A DNA stretch of 60,000 nucleotides from Symsagittifera roscoffensis. Its lineage: Eukaryota > Xenacoelomorpha > Acoela > Convolutidae. The translations under genes and the position numbers were made by a program. Below the pieces are notes generated by a model. The model saw only the letters and a list, made by a program, of their open reading frames with translations. It did no database searches and was not told the DNA's origin. Each line of letters opens with the position of its first letter. Positions within the stretch are counted from its first letter, which is position 1. The stretch lies in the NCBI RefSeq assembly GCF_963678635.1, contig NC_087064.1, forward strand, positions 55,438,338-55,498,337, given 5' to 3'. Shown here one piece after another: positions 42,007-54,196 of the stretch.

Positions 42007-42996
42007 CTCTAAAATAAGTGTCGTTTAAAACTATTGAAAATGCTGTTAATGTGGGTTTAGCACTTAATGAAAATGCATGTGAATTAGAAAACGTTTCAAA
42101 ACAAAATTTTTTTGTAGATGTAATCAAAGCTTAATTTCATTGATAAGTTGATTGAAATGTATACAAAAACAGTCATGTAGAATTTAAAAATAGTTAAATA
42201 AAAAGCATAAGGGATAGGAAAAGTTCGAGCTTAGTGTATGTTGGTTCTGTTTTCATGTAGAAATAATGTCAGAACTTGTATCTAACTTGTTAATACAAAA
42301 TTGAATGTAGAATAAAATTTCTTTGGGCCCAAGTAGAGAAAAACGCAGGACGCTCGACTCTGAGCCGAAAGGCAGAACTTTGATGCACGTCCAGAAATTG
42401 TTTTGAAAGAAGGCCTCAGTTTAAAAACGTTTCAAAACATGATTATTTATATAAACGAAATCAGAAGCATCACCATTTAAGTTTTTATCATCAACCAAAT
42501 GTGCAATATAGTACAAAAAAACCTCATATGGTAGAGTTTGAGTCTTGCATGTGAAAATTTGTCATCGTTTCAGTGACTTGACGGAATTTCTCATTCAATC
42601 GTTTAAATAGATTGGTGTACTGCCAAAGAGGAAGACCGAGAGGATCGGCAAAGTTTAAAAAATTCCTTCTGTTACAATCCAATGTGTCCCCGGAGAATCT
42701 GATTTTGAAGTGTTCACAAGCATACAATTATTGCTTGGGATGTGAGGTGAAAAACTTTCCGCTGCGAATACTCCAAAAATCTTATATTTCAGATGTTTAC
42801 ACTTCTCAATGGGAAAATGAAACTGATTTCATCCATTTTCAGACTGTCGAAAATGGAAGGACATTATTTGTAACTTTACGGTGAGATCTAATAAAAACAT
42901 CCGATCAGCGTAAACTCCAAAATAAAATTTGCTGTCAAAGCTTTTGAGAATTGAAGATCAAGTGAAACTGAGCAGTTAGCAAGTGAAATTGAGCAG
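42007..42996. other. Polinton interior, unassigned
   Basis: A minus frame at 42524-42727 (67 codons) lies just downstream of the capsid frames and may be its degraded C-terminus, but I see no decisive motif. The rest is non-coding to my reading. Confidence 0.3.
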
Positions 42997-43994
42997 TTAG
43001 TGGAAGCAAGAAATCATGAGCTGCCCGCTGGGTGCTCGTGAGGTTGAAACGCATAAAAAAAGCTGCTGGCAATTATTCATTGTTGTACTTGCTATTGGTG
43101 TACTTGCTATTGGCGAACCGTTCCGTCTCAAATTAATATGTTCCAATGCAAACTTTTGATAATGAAAAGTGTTCGTTCGGTTTGTTCCAAGAAAAGCATT
43201 ATTGGTGTTCACTGCTACTATAATTTGTCTCAACGGTTCACGAGCAAAATTATCCTTATGTTGCCAGCTGCGCTGTATAGCTGTTGCAAGAAATAATTTG
43301 GTAATTTTTTTTGATGTGTAGTTCGCAGAGGTTTCGAGCAAGATTGATTCAATGGCAGAGGTTCGTTTAGAGTATTTGCAGCTTGCAGATATATTGAGGA
43401 TTCTTGATAACGTCTATAGGTTTGCTTGTCTCAGGTGAAAAAATTAACTCAAGCGGGTCCAAAGAACCAAATTTCCGTCAATTCGCGGGCCGGTTCTCGT
43501 TGAGATGCAAAACCAGCTGCGTCTGTTGCAGCGGGACTGTTTTCAAAACAATAACCCTGACACTTGAACCATGAAACCTTGGCTCCTTTGCTGTTAGAAA
43601 TTTCTGTTCCAATAAAGCTTTTATGCGCAAACTTACTATGTGCAATTGAGATTTTGAGTCCATTAGCTGAGAGGGTTCATTCAGAGTAAAGGGAATCCAG
43701 GGAGTTGTTTACGAGGAACGCTGAATCAGACACAATAGGGTCATTTTTGTCGTATCTCAGATCATCTTCATTTGCTTGCATTACTCTGTTTCCTATTTCC
43801 AAATAGATTTTTTGCAGGTCAACAAAACTGTAACGGTCACCGTTGATTTCAAATTCAAGCATTGGTCCATTAGGTGAACAGACGGGTTCAATTTTTTCAT
43901 TGAAAACATTTTCGAAAATTATCAAAAAAGGTTGCTTTTCAAACGAATCCGGGGAGCTATGAGTATCTTCATCGGTTAAAAATTTAGCAGTCAT
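42997..43994 (-). pseudogene. Polinton major capsid protein (degraded)
   Basis: Three minus frames in order. The first, 43994-43677, has PMLEFEINGDRYSFVDLQKI and ends FLVNNSLDSLYS; then 43663-43478; then 43341-42997 with IVAVNTNNAFLG and FHYQKFALEHINLRRNG. These motifs match my knowledge of Polinton/adintovirus double jelly-roll capsid proteins. The gene has at least two frame breaks, and the C-terminal half is not clearly present. The capsid would form virion-like particles if the element were intact. Confidence 0.7.
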
Positions 43995-44157
43995 TTTTTA
44001 TGTTTGAGAAAAAAATCAGCTCGACTTCTCGCTGGTCTGGTTTTTCTTAGAATGGTTGTTTTTCTTTTTCGAGCACCTACTGAGTTTCAACATAAGCCAA
44101 TTCAAGAGCATAAGTCAAATTTAGCCATTCGTTGATATCGTTAACAATAACTTCTAG

Positions 44158-44361
44158 TCAAGGATTTGTTTTAAGAAACAATACATACTTCGTTTGCGAT
44201 GATTGAGATCTCAGAAAAAATCTAACTTTTGTTGGTGAGATTCCATGAGCATTTGTTAATTTTTTTACGCTACTAAATGAAGCTCGACCTTTCGTGTAGA
44301 TCATTTTCAGCTTCTTGTCTTCCCTAATAGTAGGATTTCCATTCTTTTGTTGACGTCGCAA
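44158..44361 (-). pseudogene. Polinton integrase, N-terminal fragment
   Basis: A 67-codon frame with KGRASFSSVKKLTNAHGISP, then KVRFFLRSQSSQTKYV. This fits the start of Polinton retroviral-like integrases, a helical segment before the zinc finger. No core with Asp-Asp-Glu follows, so the rest is deleted. Confidence 0.45.
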
Positions 44362-44378
44362 ACAATTCTTTACTGCTT

Positions 44379-44645
44379 TTATAGTTTTATCATTGTCGTC
44401 ATCGTCGTCCTTGATGGCAAAAAAAAATTTCCGGATTTTTTGTCGGATTGCTTGGTTTTGGGTTTGAGAGTTGTCGATTCAGTCTTCGAAGTCGAAGATT
44501 TTGATCTCTTCGATTCCAGAGTTGTCGGGTTGTCGGAGACAAAGGAAGAAGTTGAGGGCTTAGCTGCTTCGCTCGTGAGCGAGCGGAAAATCTGTTTGGC
44601 ATAAGTGTCAGATACCAAACTGGGATCAAGATTCAGTTCTTTCAA
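44379..44645 (-). CDS. Short Ser/Thr/Lys-rich frame, unknown
   Basis: Eighty-eight codons, mostly low complexity (SKSSTSKTESTTLKPKTK). It lies in the Polinton gene block and could be a linker, a core-like protein or part of a neighbour. Not recognised. Confidence 0.3.
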   Translation of the reverse strand: MKELNLDPSLVSDTYAKQIFRSLTSEAAKPSTSSFVSDNPTTLESKRSKSSTSKTESTTLKPKTKQSDKKSGNFFLPSRTTMTTMIKL

Positions 44646-45499
44646 AATATGTGGATAAAAAGTTTCTTTGTGTTTTCCTTTGTGTTTTCAATTGAAATTT
44701 AACGAATATTGGTCTTCCTTGAATTAAAACATATCGGCTAACGTCTAAAGTCAAGGATTCAAGTTTGAACAACTGCTTTAGCACTATGATTGCCCTTCCA
44801 TTTTATTAGCTTCCAATATTAGCTTCCCTTTCGAAAGAATTCAGAAGGTTTTCATTTCGTTTTCATCGTTTTTTTTTCTAATTTCTTTGAACTTGTTTGC
44901 TGTAGAGAATTGTCTGATTCAAATCTTTTTCTGCTTCATCATCACCATCTCAACTGAAGTTAGTAAGTGCTGATTGATTTCTTTTTCGAAGATTTGCAGC
45001 TAGAATTTTAGGCGTTAATGAAGTAGGAGTTGCGTTTAATGGTGGTGGAGAGTCACCGCTGGTATTTCGTTCTCAAAGTTGCTGTATGTAATTGAGTTGA
45101 GACGATTTGTCAATAATTGAATAATGGAATATGAAAGATTTGAGATTGTGGTACAGTTTTTTCACCTGGAGCATATGTTTTGCGAGGAATAAGGAAAATT
45201 CTTCAGCATAAATGCCTAAGGCTCTGGTTTTTCAGGTAAATGTAAAGCAATTTTCCAATTGAGTTAACCACTGAAATTTTGTTTACCAGAATTTTTCAAT
45301 TTTGTTGGATTAAACTTAGGGTCAACAATTTTTTCAAATGGTACTTTCTTAGTCTCAATGAAATTTTGTTTGCTGGAACATGCGCAAGAAAAAGATTTAC
45401 AAAACAATCGCAAAAAAAAATTTGATTCAGCTCTTGTCAAAATTGTTCTACAATGGTGACTACTGAGCATTTGCTTCAATATAAAATATTCTTTCCATT
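44646..45499. other. Polinton interior, unassigned
   Basis: A minus frame at 45264-45503 overlaps the ATPase end by four bases and may be its shifted C-terminus. The sequence is Lys/Phe-rich with no motif I can use. Confidence 0.3.
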
Positions 45500-46097
45500 T
45501 CAAGAGATGTGATGACTGCTTTTGAGGATGGTAAATAGAAAATGGTTGGCGATGGTGGAACTAAGTTTGACGAATAACGAAGATCTTCTTTTTGTCAACT
45601 TATACGCATGATGGAGGAATTTTGCATGATTCAAATGTCTGCCTAAATAATCAATTTGTTGAATGTCTCGAGGTGATTTGAACAAAATTAAATGAGTTGG
45701 ATTCAAACCTTTTGTACGTGATTTTTAACTTTGCTGAAATGAGTTATGTTGACATAAATAACATGAACATATTTATGTCGGCCTGCTGTAGCTAATTTAA
45801 CAAAATCATTTTCATTAACAGTTTCTTCCCAGGTATCACCAAAGACAATCATGAAATCTCGTATATTATTTACATTTCCATAGTTGGGCAGTTTAACAAA
45901 TTAAATATCAATTTGTTGTGAGAAACAAAGGAACAAAACCTAGGTTGATCGTGAAGATAAAAATAAAATATCTTATTATACGATAGATAGAATGTATCTC
46001 TAAGAAGCATTTGAAAAATTAAATCAAATTTACCAGATCGCGAGGGACGTAAAACGGTCATAAACAGACGATCTTTTATTGAAATGATCATATTCAT
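45500..46097 (-). pseudogene. Polinton packaging ATPase (FtsK/A32-like)
   Basis: The frame 46097-45870 has the Walker A region as TVLRPSRSGKFDLIF, where a Gly and the final Thr of the usual GPSxSGKT are changed. The intervening sequence (45720-45860) is open in another frame with FMIVFGDTWEE (Walker B region) and AGRHKYVHVIYVN. The frame 45706-45500 carries HLILFKSPRDIQQIDYLGRH, the most typical Polinton ATPase signature. The order and spacing fit an A32-like genome-packaging ATPase of about 220 residues. It is broken by two frame changes. Confidence 0.75.
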
Positions 46098-46101
46098 TAT
46101 T

Positions 46102-46607
46102 TTAACATGGGATTTGGTAACATGTAACTAACTCTACTGGACAGTATCGAAGCCAAATGACAGCCTCGTCACAATTTAGGTTGTGAAAAGACATTTTCAA
46201 ATAGATAAAGATGGCAGAATGAAAATAAAACAGACTTGTGTAAAAAAGCGACTTCTGCAGACGGAAGAAAAACAGAGTTGCAAAATTTCCAGGATCTGTT
46301 TCCGTCAGATAAAGAAGGTTCAACACCAACAATGTCCTCAAAATCGTAATCATTTTTCCCGACAGAGGTTTCTTGATTTTCTATGTTTATTAGAAGACTG
46401 TTTTTGCTCAATTGTATCAAGGTTGATAATTGCAACTGCATACCAAGTGCTTTTTGTTCTCTCTGAGCTTTTGCCGTTTGGTTTGTATTTTATTATATAT
46501 CTTGCTATGGTTTTGTCTGTCAAATGTATCCGAACAATTTTTTCTACGTTTCCGGTTCTGATTTTGTCTAATAACACTTTTTGTAATTTCTCACTTGTTA
46601 AAATCAC
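46102..46607 (-). CDS. Overlapping short frames, unknown Polinton gene remnant
   Basis: Frames 46607-46350, 46441-46169 and 46353-46102 run in the same direction as the ATPase and probably represent one broken gene. No catalytic motif of the Polinton Cys protease is visible. The function is unassigned. Confidence 0.3.
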
Positions 46608-46886
46608 ATTTTTTCAGCAAAACTAATTTTTTGAAATTTGAATTTTCAAACATGACGTGTTATCAACAGGTAATCATCCAAGATTAAATAAGAATAAAAA
46701 CAATCAATAATTATTTTGATTAAAATTCACAAAACTTGGTAAATATGTGCTTCTTCAATTCAGTTCAACAGGCAAAACAGTTCCTCGTTCAATGAAGCAG
46801 AATTCATGTTTTGTGGACTTGTCATGCTTACAATTAGATTTGAATTTTACAACAAAATGAGCAGGAACTCTGATAGTGGTTTGAAC

Positions 46887-47153
46887 TTAATATTTTTCCT
46901 CAACGTTATCAGTTTTGACTGGAAGCTGCTGTTGGCCATGCAAATAGATTTGTCTTCCCTCTTTCGGCTGAGGTTGCAGCACTTCCAGGTTGAGACTGAA
47001 CAACTGATTTGACTGTCGAATTTCCCGGAATCTGGACATTGTACAAGTGAAAGTAGTCAAGAACTGTGAAGAATTTCCGATATCGTTTAGTGTGTTTTGT
47101 TCGAGTATTTGCAGGAGAAGATTTCCTCTGTAATCTAATTTTCCTGTCCGCAC
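46887..47153 (-). CDS. 88-codon frame, unknown
   Basis: A Gln/Leu-rich frame with GRQIYLHGQQQLPVKTDN. By place in the element it could be part of the minor capsid (penton) gene, but I cannot show it. Confidence 0.25.
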   Translation of the reverse strand: MRTGKLDYRGNLLLQILEQNTLNDIGNSSQFLTTFTCTMSRFREIRQSNQLFSLNLEVLQPQPKEGRQIYLHGQQQLPVKTDNVEEKY

Positions 47154-47858
47154 AAGAGTAACTTTATTTCATAGTGTTAAAATGTTTTAAATTGATTAGT
47201 CATCAAAGAGTAAACCACCAAATTCGGAGATAAGGTTGTTTGCATCAGTGCGCAGTTCATTTAGTATCCGATTGAGAAAACTTTGAATTTTCTAGGCGTA
47301 CAGAGCTTTAATATTTGATGCGAGAGAGGTGAAAGAGAACGTTGTTTGCAAATGTGTGTTTTTTGACCCGTAAAACTGTTCAATCTTTGGGCAGACAATA
47401 TCTTCCAGACTTCTCACGCGTAATTTCAAATTTTCAGCTAGTAAAACAGATTTTTATGTACCTTTAGCAAAACAAATACTAATTTTGGTTCCTCAATTGA
47501 ATGCTGTCACAAATTTGATCCAAATATGAATAAGGGTTTTCACCCTTGTCCCAACGAAGCCCGAGTAGAAATTTAGATACCCAATTGTAAGCTTTTTCCA
47601 ATTAAACTACCATCTGATCTGTTTTTCAAAACAAAATCCAAATGACTATCAGCATCCAAAAACAAACAAGTGGCTAAAAACTTCTGTAACCTGACTGATT
47701 TATCTGGATACTGTGTGCTTTTATCTTTAAAAATTCATGAATAAGCTTTAAACCAAAAATCGAAGTCATGTTTACTGAATCCAGCATAATAAAAAACGAC
47801 TAATGAATAGTATCAATTTTCTCTCCAACTATAAAACTCTTAAACAAAACATTTTTAT

Positions 47859-48173
47859 CTATATCAAGTTAAACTTTCCATATCCACTTGTCAAAATATC
47901 CATTATTTTACAAAAAAGCGGCATAAAGGATTCATCAATTGAACTTTCAAATCTTATCAAAGTTTCTTTATTCATCTTATCTGTTTGAACATGTTTGCTT
48001 TCTGTGTGTTTCTTTAAAACTGCAGTCGAAATTCTTGCCGATTTGTTTGACGTCGATAATTCAGCAGGCTTTACTGTATTATCAATTCGTTCCTGTCCCC
48101 CAACGGCAGGAGTTTTTTTGCAGATGTTTTCATTTGATGAAGTTAGTTTGTTAGATGATGCTACAAAAAGCAA
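47859..48173 (-). CDS. 104-codon frame, unknown
   Basis: A Ser/Thr/Lys-rich start, then FMPLFCKIMDILTSGYGKF. It lies in the same strand block as capsid and ATPase. Not recognised. Confidence 0.25.
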   Translation of the reverse strand: MLFVASSNKLTSSNENICKKTPAVGGQERIDNTVKPAELSTSNKSARISTAVLKKHTESKHVQTDKMNKETLIRFESSIDESFMPLFCKIMDILTSGYGKFNLI

Positions 48174-48981
48174 AAAAGAGTTTTTGATTTGAAGTTGCTT
48201 CCTAGAACATAATGTTTCAAAGTAGATAAATTACGAATTTTTCCAGAAACAACGAATTTGAAATGATCAGGCAACACAAATTCGAACATAGCTTCTTCCA
48301 TTTTGTGAAGAAACATTTATTCGAGTCGTGCTTGAAATCGTTTGTGTTTGAGGAAAATTGAGATCTGGCGCTCGTTTACAATTAGACTGTGGTTTGTCAA
48401 TGCTTTTAACAGTATCAGAAATTTTACTCAGTTGCGCTTGAATTTCCCAATTTTAGTAATTTTGAAAATTCCTCGTTGGTTAAGAAAATTCATTGTACAG
48501 ATTCAAAGTCAGCGCCTTAGGTTACTTTTTTGAAAATTTTCAAGAAAACATAAGTTCCAGTTCGGTCATATGTTTTAATGTAGCAAGCACTAATATTTTA
48601 GTATTTTCCAAAAAATCCCAATAACAATCGTCATATTCTTTATCTGCATTTGCTTTGGTGTTTTTTTTTCGTTTCATTCCTTGTAACGAAAAAATTTTCA
48701 TAGAAACTTGATTTTAAAATTGAATAGAAAGAAATGGTTTCGATTGAATATGTAGGTCCGCAAAAGAAAGCATTGTATCTACATAACATAAGCACGCATG
48801 TAGTTTATATTGCAAAGATTTTGGATTGCAAATTGGTTCAAATGGATTAGTACTTTGTGCATGTTTAACTAAATAGATTTTAACGGATATCAAAAGTCAT
48901 ATTGTTTGAACGTAATTTTCATTTCATTTTGTTTTCTTTCCGCGTTACGTTTGCTATTTTTTTCTGAATTTTCTTCAAAAA

Positions 48982-49353
48982 ATGCCTGGCTATACTATTT
49001 CCGGATATTCTTATCACGAAAGGACCTTTTTTTAATGAAATCGCTTATGGTAATTTTGTTACAATAATTAACGCAGATAAGAATTTTAATTCTGATGAGT
49101 GGACTTGTACAAATCACATCATGATACCCAGAAAATATTCAGTAAACTTATATCCAGTAAAATTTTTATTCAGTAAACATTCCTTAAAGATGCTAAGAGA
49201 AGAACATTCAGAATGTGGATATCAACACTTCAAGCCCAAAAAAAATCCTTTTTAAGAGTGATTTTTTGGGTTTATCAAAGAAACGGGTTAGTTTTAGTGG
49301 AACAAAAAGTAGTTGATGAAACCTCTTTTGAACTTCATATCCTAATTGTATAA
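48982..49353 (+). pseudogene. Small gene remnant upstream of PolB
   Basis: Protein-like sequence in three consecutive frames: from the ATG at 48982 (MPGYTISGYSYHER), shifting by one base at the T run near 49026 to a 70-codon stretch (YGNFVTIINADKNFNSDEW, then NHIMIPRKYSVNLYPVKF), and again near 49255 to end at TAA 49351-49353 (NGLVLVEQKVVDETSFEL). Together about 120 codons. The pattern of strands with few charged runs suggests a compact beta-rich protein. It is divergent from the minus-strand structural genes and upstream of PolB. I do not recognise the family. Confidence 0.4.
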
Positions 49354-50029
49354 GAAAAAATTGTAATTGATTTCACAATATTCACAAGGTATCCTATGAA
49401 AAGATATACAAATTTTAGCTGATGTTTATTTTCTTATTACAAAAAATTTGAAACTTTTTTAAAAAACAGAAGGCAAATCACGTTTATGTGTTTTATGTGT
49501 TTCTGGCAGGAAAACAAATATATTACGAATTTTTGGAGGATGTTGACATAATCGAAGTTTATAGATATGAAAATTTAGCTTACTAAAGGTAATTAACTTC
49601 TTTTTAATAATAAATTTTCTACCAAAATGACTTTTTAAATATTTCTAATTGTAAAGTTGAAACAATTTTGTTATGATTTCTAGATATTTTGAATTAAACA
49701 AACCTCATTATATTTCAAATTTTGGCGGGAAAAGAGTTCAAAGTCAAAGTTAAGTAGGAAATAGTTCAATTTCAAACCGAGAAGGAAAAAGGAATCGAAA
49801 CTAGCTGCAGTACATTAAATATTCTGGTTCTTAGTTGAAATTATTTCCCTTACCTGCTTTGCTTCAAAACAGTTCCAGAGCGAAATGCGTTTCAAGTGTA
49901 ATTATTTTCACTTGTTTTTTACATTAAAATCAAATAGATCTCGTCATGAACGAAACTTCCACGCTATTGGAGAAAAATTACCCGTTTAAACAGCATATTG
50001 AATCAGATAATCAAAAAAATTAACAATTT

Positions 50030-52510
50030 TATGTCGGTTTTGTCAGCTTGGTTTTTGTGAACTTAAAGATTTCAAGGATCACATGCAATCAGAGCATGAG
50101 CTACCTGTTTTTGGATCAACAACATACATCACTCAGCAGCACCTCTAGCTCAACCACACAGGCAAGCGATGTTGTTAACTTTCCAGCTTCAATTGAAGCT
50201 CATGAATCAGCCTTGAAAAATATGTTAAGGACATTTATTACTCTCAAGTAAAATAATGAACTTGATCTTACCGAATTTATGACGTTGAGCAAGGTTGAGA
50301 ATCAAAGTTTGATATTAGATAAAATTTGTAATGGACCCTGCAAATCACACTTTTTGGCTAAACTTAGTTTTGTCAAGCATGCTACTGTTGTTTCGGACCG
50401 AACCGTGCAACAACTTGAAGACAAACGCATTGAATTTTTTGCTAGTTCTATGATGACGCCCCTATATGCAAACGGTTTGTCCGATAAATTATTTCTCGAA
50501 ATGCTCGGAAAAATGGAAGCTCTGTTTCAGAGTTTTCCAGTCCATGGTAGCGGCTGGATTCTGCAGCGTGTAAATGAGCTTTACATTAAAACCCGAAAAG
50601 TGTTAGCTTCTTGTTTGTACCTCTCCCTGCAAAAAAGCAAACTCACAGCAATTGAATAATTTTCGTAATCACAGCGACCACAAGTGCTTTTTATTAGGCT
50701 ACACTGCCGCTAACATCTTAGATACAAGCCTGATCTAATTGTCGGGAGGTTAGTTGACCCTAATTTTGAAAGACTGATCCACACTCCTCTACAAAGCTCG
50801 GAACGCATCAGGCATCTGATGATTTCATTATGCGTATGAGCTTGAACATGATTCCTCAATTTGAGCGGCCTAATAGCGTTCAAGTAAACGTGTTTCATTA
50901 TCAAAAAGGAGATCCCATTCCAATGACTGTCTCAAATTTTGAAAGCTCAGATAGTTTCATCATGGATCTGCTTCTGCATATGAAATCGGATTGCACCACT
51001 TTGTTTTGGTAAAAGACCTGCTCCGATTTGTCCGTGAAGGTCAAAAGCAAAACTCCGAAGCTTCCTGCGGTTGTACTGTAACTGTTTTGAAATTCATTAA
51101 AACGAAACTGATCATAAAACGCACGAGCGATTATGTAAAGATCATGAACCATGTGTAGCGATAATGCCAAAAGCCAAAAATGGTTGCCAGAAATTTAAAT
51201 TTAAAATTTTAGAACTCTCTGGTATGCACCTATTATAATTTATTTTGACTTCGAATCGTTCCTGAATCCCGTTACAGCATGTTTGAACAACCCACAATTT
51301 TCCTCATCTTGCGTTCTAGAAAAAAAAGAACCCTCCGGGTATTCAATGGTTGCTATTGATCATGAGTCCTCAGAACCATTTTTCTTTAGTCTTGATAGCT
51401 CTGAAATTTGTTTAGAAAACTTTTCAAAAGAGTTACATCTGTTAGCGCGAGATGTTTAATTCTATAAACGGAACTTGCCACATTACTTTGGAGACAATAG
51501 CCACTTGTGCGAAGAAGAAACTTTATCCTGTTGGATTTGTCAAGAAAATTTAAGTGAAAGCAAAGAAAAGTGCCTGGATCACTGCCACTCTTCCGGAAAA
51601 TTTCAAGGATGGACCCACGACAAACGTAATTTAGCGCGAAGAAACAAAAATTACATTCCAGTCGTAGGATTCAATTTGCGGAATTGAGACATGCATCATA
51701 AATGTCTAGCTCTCAACGAGACTGGCGTAGTACAATTCAAATCATTCCATCCACTGACGAGAAATATGTTCCAATAATTATCGGAGTAAGTGTTAAAACC
51801 ATTACACAAAAAAGTCAAACCATGCAAAACGTTTATGAGTATCTTCCTTTTATAGATTGTTTCAAGTTTCACAAACTCATCACTACAAACGTAAGTTGAC
51901 AACTTGCCTGAGAACAAGTTTATAATTCTGGAAAACAACTTCCAAAACTCAAACCAAACTTGTAGGACTCTCATACGCAGAAAAGGATTCTATAATATAA
52001 CTAAATGAACGACCGTAAAAAATTTGACGAAAAAAAGTTACCGCCTCTCAAAAAATGGGTGAATAGTTTAGACGGAGATAAAAACGCTATAATGCTGATA
52101 ATTTGATTGCAACAAATTAAGTTTTCAATCAATTTAATTGTCAGAGCCTGCGCGACTATTATGACTCATATTTGCCTTGTGAAACATAGCCCCTAGCCTG
52201 CGTCTTTGAAGAATGTATGGCTTTAATTGCGCTCATCATTTCACCGGTTCTTATTTGGCTGATGACGCTCTCAAGCGGGTATGAAAAGCTAATGTTGAAT
52301 TGCTAACTGATGGAGATCAGTTAGACATGGTTGAAAAAGTGATGCGAGGAGAAACTGCATCAATCGTTGAAAAACGACAGTTCACAGCAAACAACAGGCA
52401 ATTGAACGAAACCTTTAATGCGAGTGAAGATACTACATATGGCTTCGTGGTTGATGCCAATAACAGTTTGAAACCTACAAAATTTTTGGTGAAGACATGG
52501 CTACATTGAC
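50030..52510 (+). pseudogene. Polinton protein-primed PolB: N-terminal and exonuclease regions
   Basis: It starts with a C2H2-like finger (FCELKDFKDHMQSEHE). The helical N-terminal region follows at 50279-50659, with FPVHGSGWILQRVNELYI. After a shift come NSVQVNVFHYQKGDPIP (50868-50918) and an exonuclease domain with IIIYFDFESFLNP (Exo I, about 51231), CWICQENL, CLDHCHSSGKFQGW and IPVVGFNLRN. Then IQIIPSTDEKYVPII (Exo II side), KKFDEKKLPPL and LRDYYDSYL. The last part (52294-52510) reaches TTYGFVVDANN at the start of polymerase motif A and then ends at a stop. It is broken by many frame changes. Confidence 0.8.
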
Positions 52511-53328
52511 ATTAGGGCCGACGAGAATCAGATGAGATGTACCCACAATTGTAGGAGCGTGTATTCTGGAGCTAGCAAATTTGAGATGTACGAATTTCAT
52601 TCAACTTCATCTCACCTCTTAAACTCACACAAATGTATAAATTCAGACACATATATACAACCTAGTATACGAAATCAACACAGTAAAAACTCGAAATTTA
52701 AATTTTATGATTAACTGTACGCGAAACGAAACATTTCGGACAGCTTCGACTTCTCCAATTATCTATCGGACCACTTCCTTTACAATGCAGATAATAAACT
52801 CAGAGTTTCAAAATTTAAAGACGAGTTCATGTTTAAATTTAAAGATGAAGGGTTATATGACTACAAAATTTGTTGCACTGAAGCCAAAGATTCATCCAAT
52901 ACAATCGCAAAGTAAGTACAATTCCTTCAAAAATACCGACTCAAAGTTGTTCAAAGAGAGCTTTTTATTTTCGAAAAGTAAAAATATGAAAATTTAAAAA
53001 ATTTTGAAAAATTGAAAGAAAAAAATTGAAAAAATCATTTGTAAAAAAAATCTCGTAAAAAGATTTTGAAAAAAAATTGTCGAAAATTTTGAAACAAAAT
53101 TTGGAAAAAATTTTTTTTTTGTTTTTTGAAAAAAATTTTCGGTGAAGTTTTTTTTGTCTAAGTGAAAGTTTTTTTGATGACTTAAATTTTGGGTATCTGT
53201 GGGTGGGGTTTGGAAATGTTAAGAGGTTAACGCCTTTTTTAATGAGGGGGAGATCTCCTGAAAAAGATGCGTACATATTTTTTTATTTTCAATTTTAAGT
53301 TTAAGTTAACAAAACAGTTAGATACAAA
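52511..53328. other. A+T-rich filler where the PolB palm should be
   Basis: Little coding sequence is apparent. From 52980 to 53160 the sequence is almost entirely A/T with runs such as AATTTTGAAAAAATTG, resembling the A-rich stretch at 30680-30830. Polymerase motifs B and C are not present in any frame I read. Confidence 0.5.
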
Positions 53329-53825
53329 ATGATTAGTGAGCATCATGTTTTAAACTTAGATACACGGAAGCATTCTGCGGAAGGAATCACTAACCTGACT
53401 CTGCGGTTGCTAACTCATAAAAAATACATCGAAACTCTCGCCTCTGGGAACCTTGTACGAGCTGAAAATAAACGCATCATCTCCGAGAGGCATAATCTGA
53501 ACACTGTTCGAGCAAAAAAATTGCAATGTCAGCTTTTGATGATAAGCGATGCATCCTCAGCGACGGTTTCTCTCCATTGTCTCACGGTCACTATAGAACC
53601 GTGAAAGCTTCTATCTTTCCTGATACCAATCATGATCAGGATGATGACAATGAAAGCAACGTGATGGAAAATAATAGCACCAGTCACTACGAAGATGAAG
53701 ATTTAGAAGATAGATTTTTTTTCAAGAATACTCAACCGAGCCGATCGTTGAGAGACCTGTTATTTAGTGTCACCAGCTATAAAGCTCCAGATCCAGGTAG
53801 AATTCGTGTCACGGAAATTGCTTAG
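53329..53825 (+). pseudogene. Polinton PolB, C-terminal fragment
   Basis: The frame 53329-53604 contains EGITNLTLRLLTHKKYIETL and NKRIISERHNLNTVRAKKL. The shifted frame 53526-53825 starts AFDDKRCILSDGFSPLSHGH. These match the last part of Polinton polymerases, where an FDDKR box and a Gly-His-Tyr close the protein. The acidic tail after it (DQDDDNESNVMEN) is probably a read-on. Confidence 0.65.
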
Positions 53826-54196
53826 AGCAATATCAAAAGCGATAATTTGGTTAATACAAATGCAGTCACTTCTTCTTCGTTTTCAGATGATGAATGCTAC
53901 CTCGACCACGAAGCAGTTGAAGATTCAGCACAACATTCAGAGAAACGCAAAATAAACAAAAAACTCTTAAGATTGTGTGTTTGATTCAACCTAAATACAA
54001 AACCTATTGTTGTAAGCAGTTTACTAAATTATACTTACTTTGCACGTTTGTTCACAGTGGGTACTTGGTGGGTACTTTAAAACAGCTTTTTGGTTTGGGG
54101 TCACAATATATTATATTTAGTGGTTTGGAGAGTTTCCATATTGCAATTGACCCCAAATAGTTTTCGATGCCTTTAAACGACAATTGCTTAAACGAA

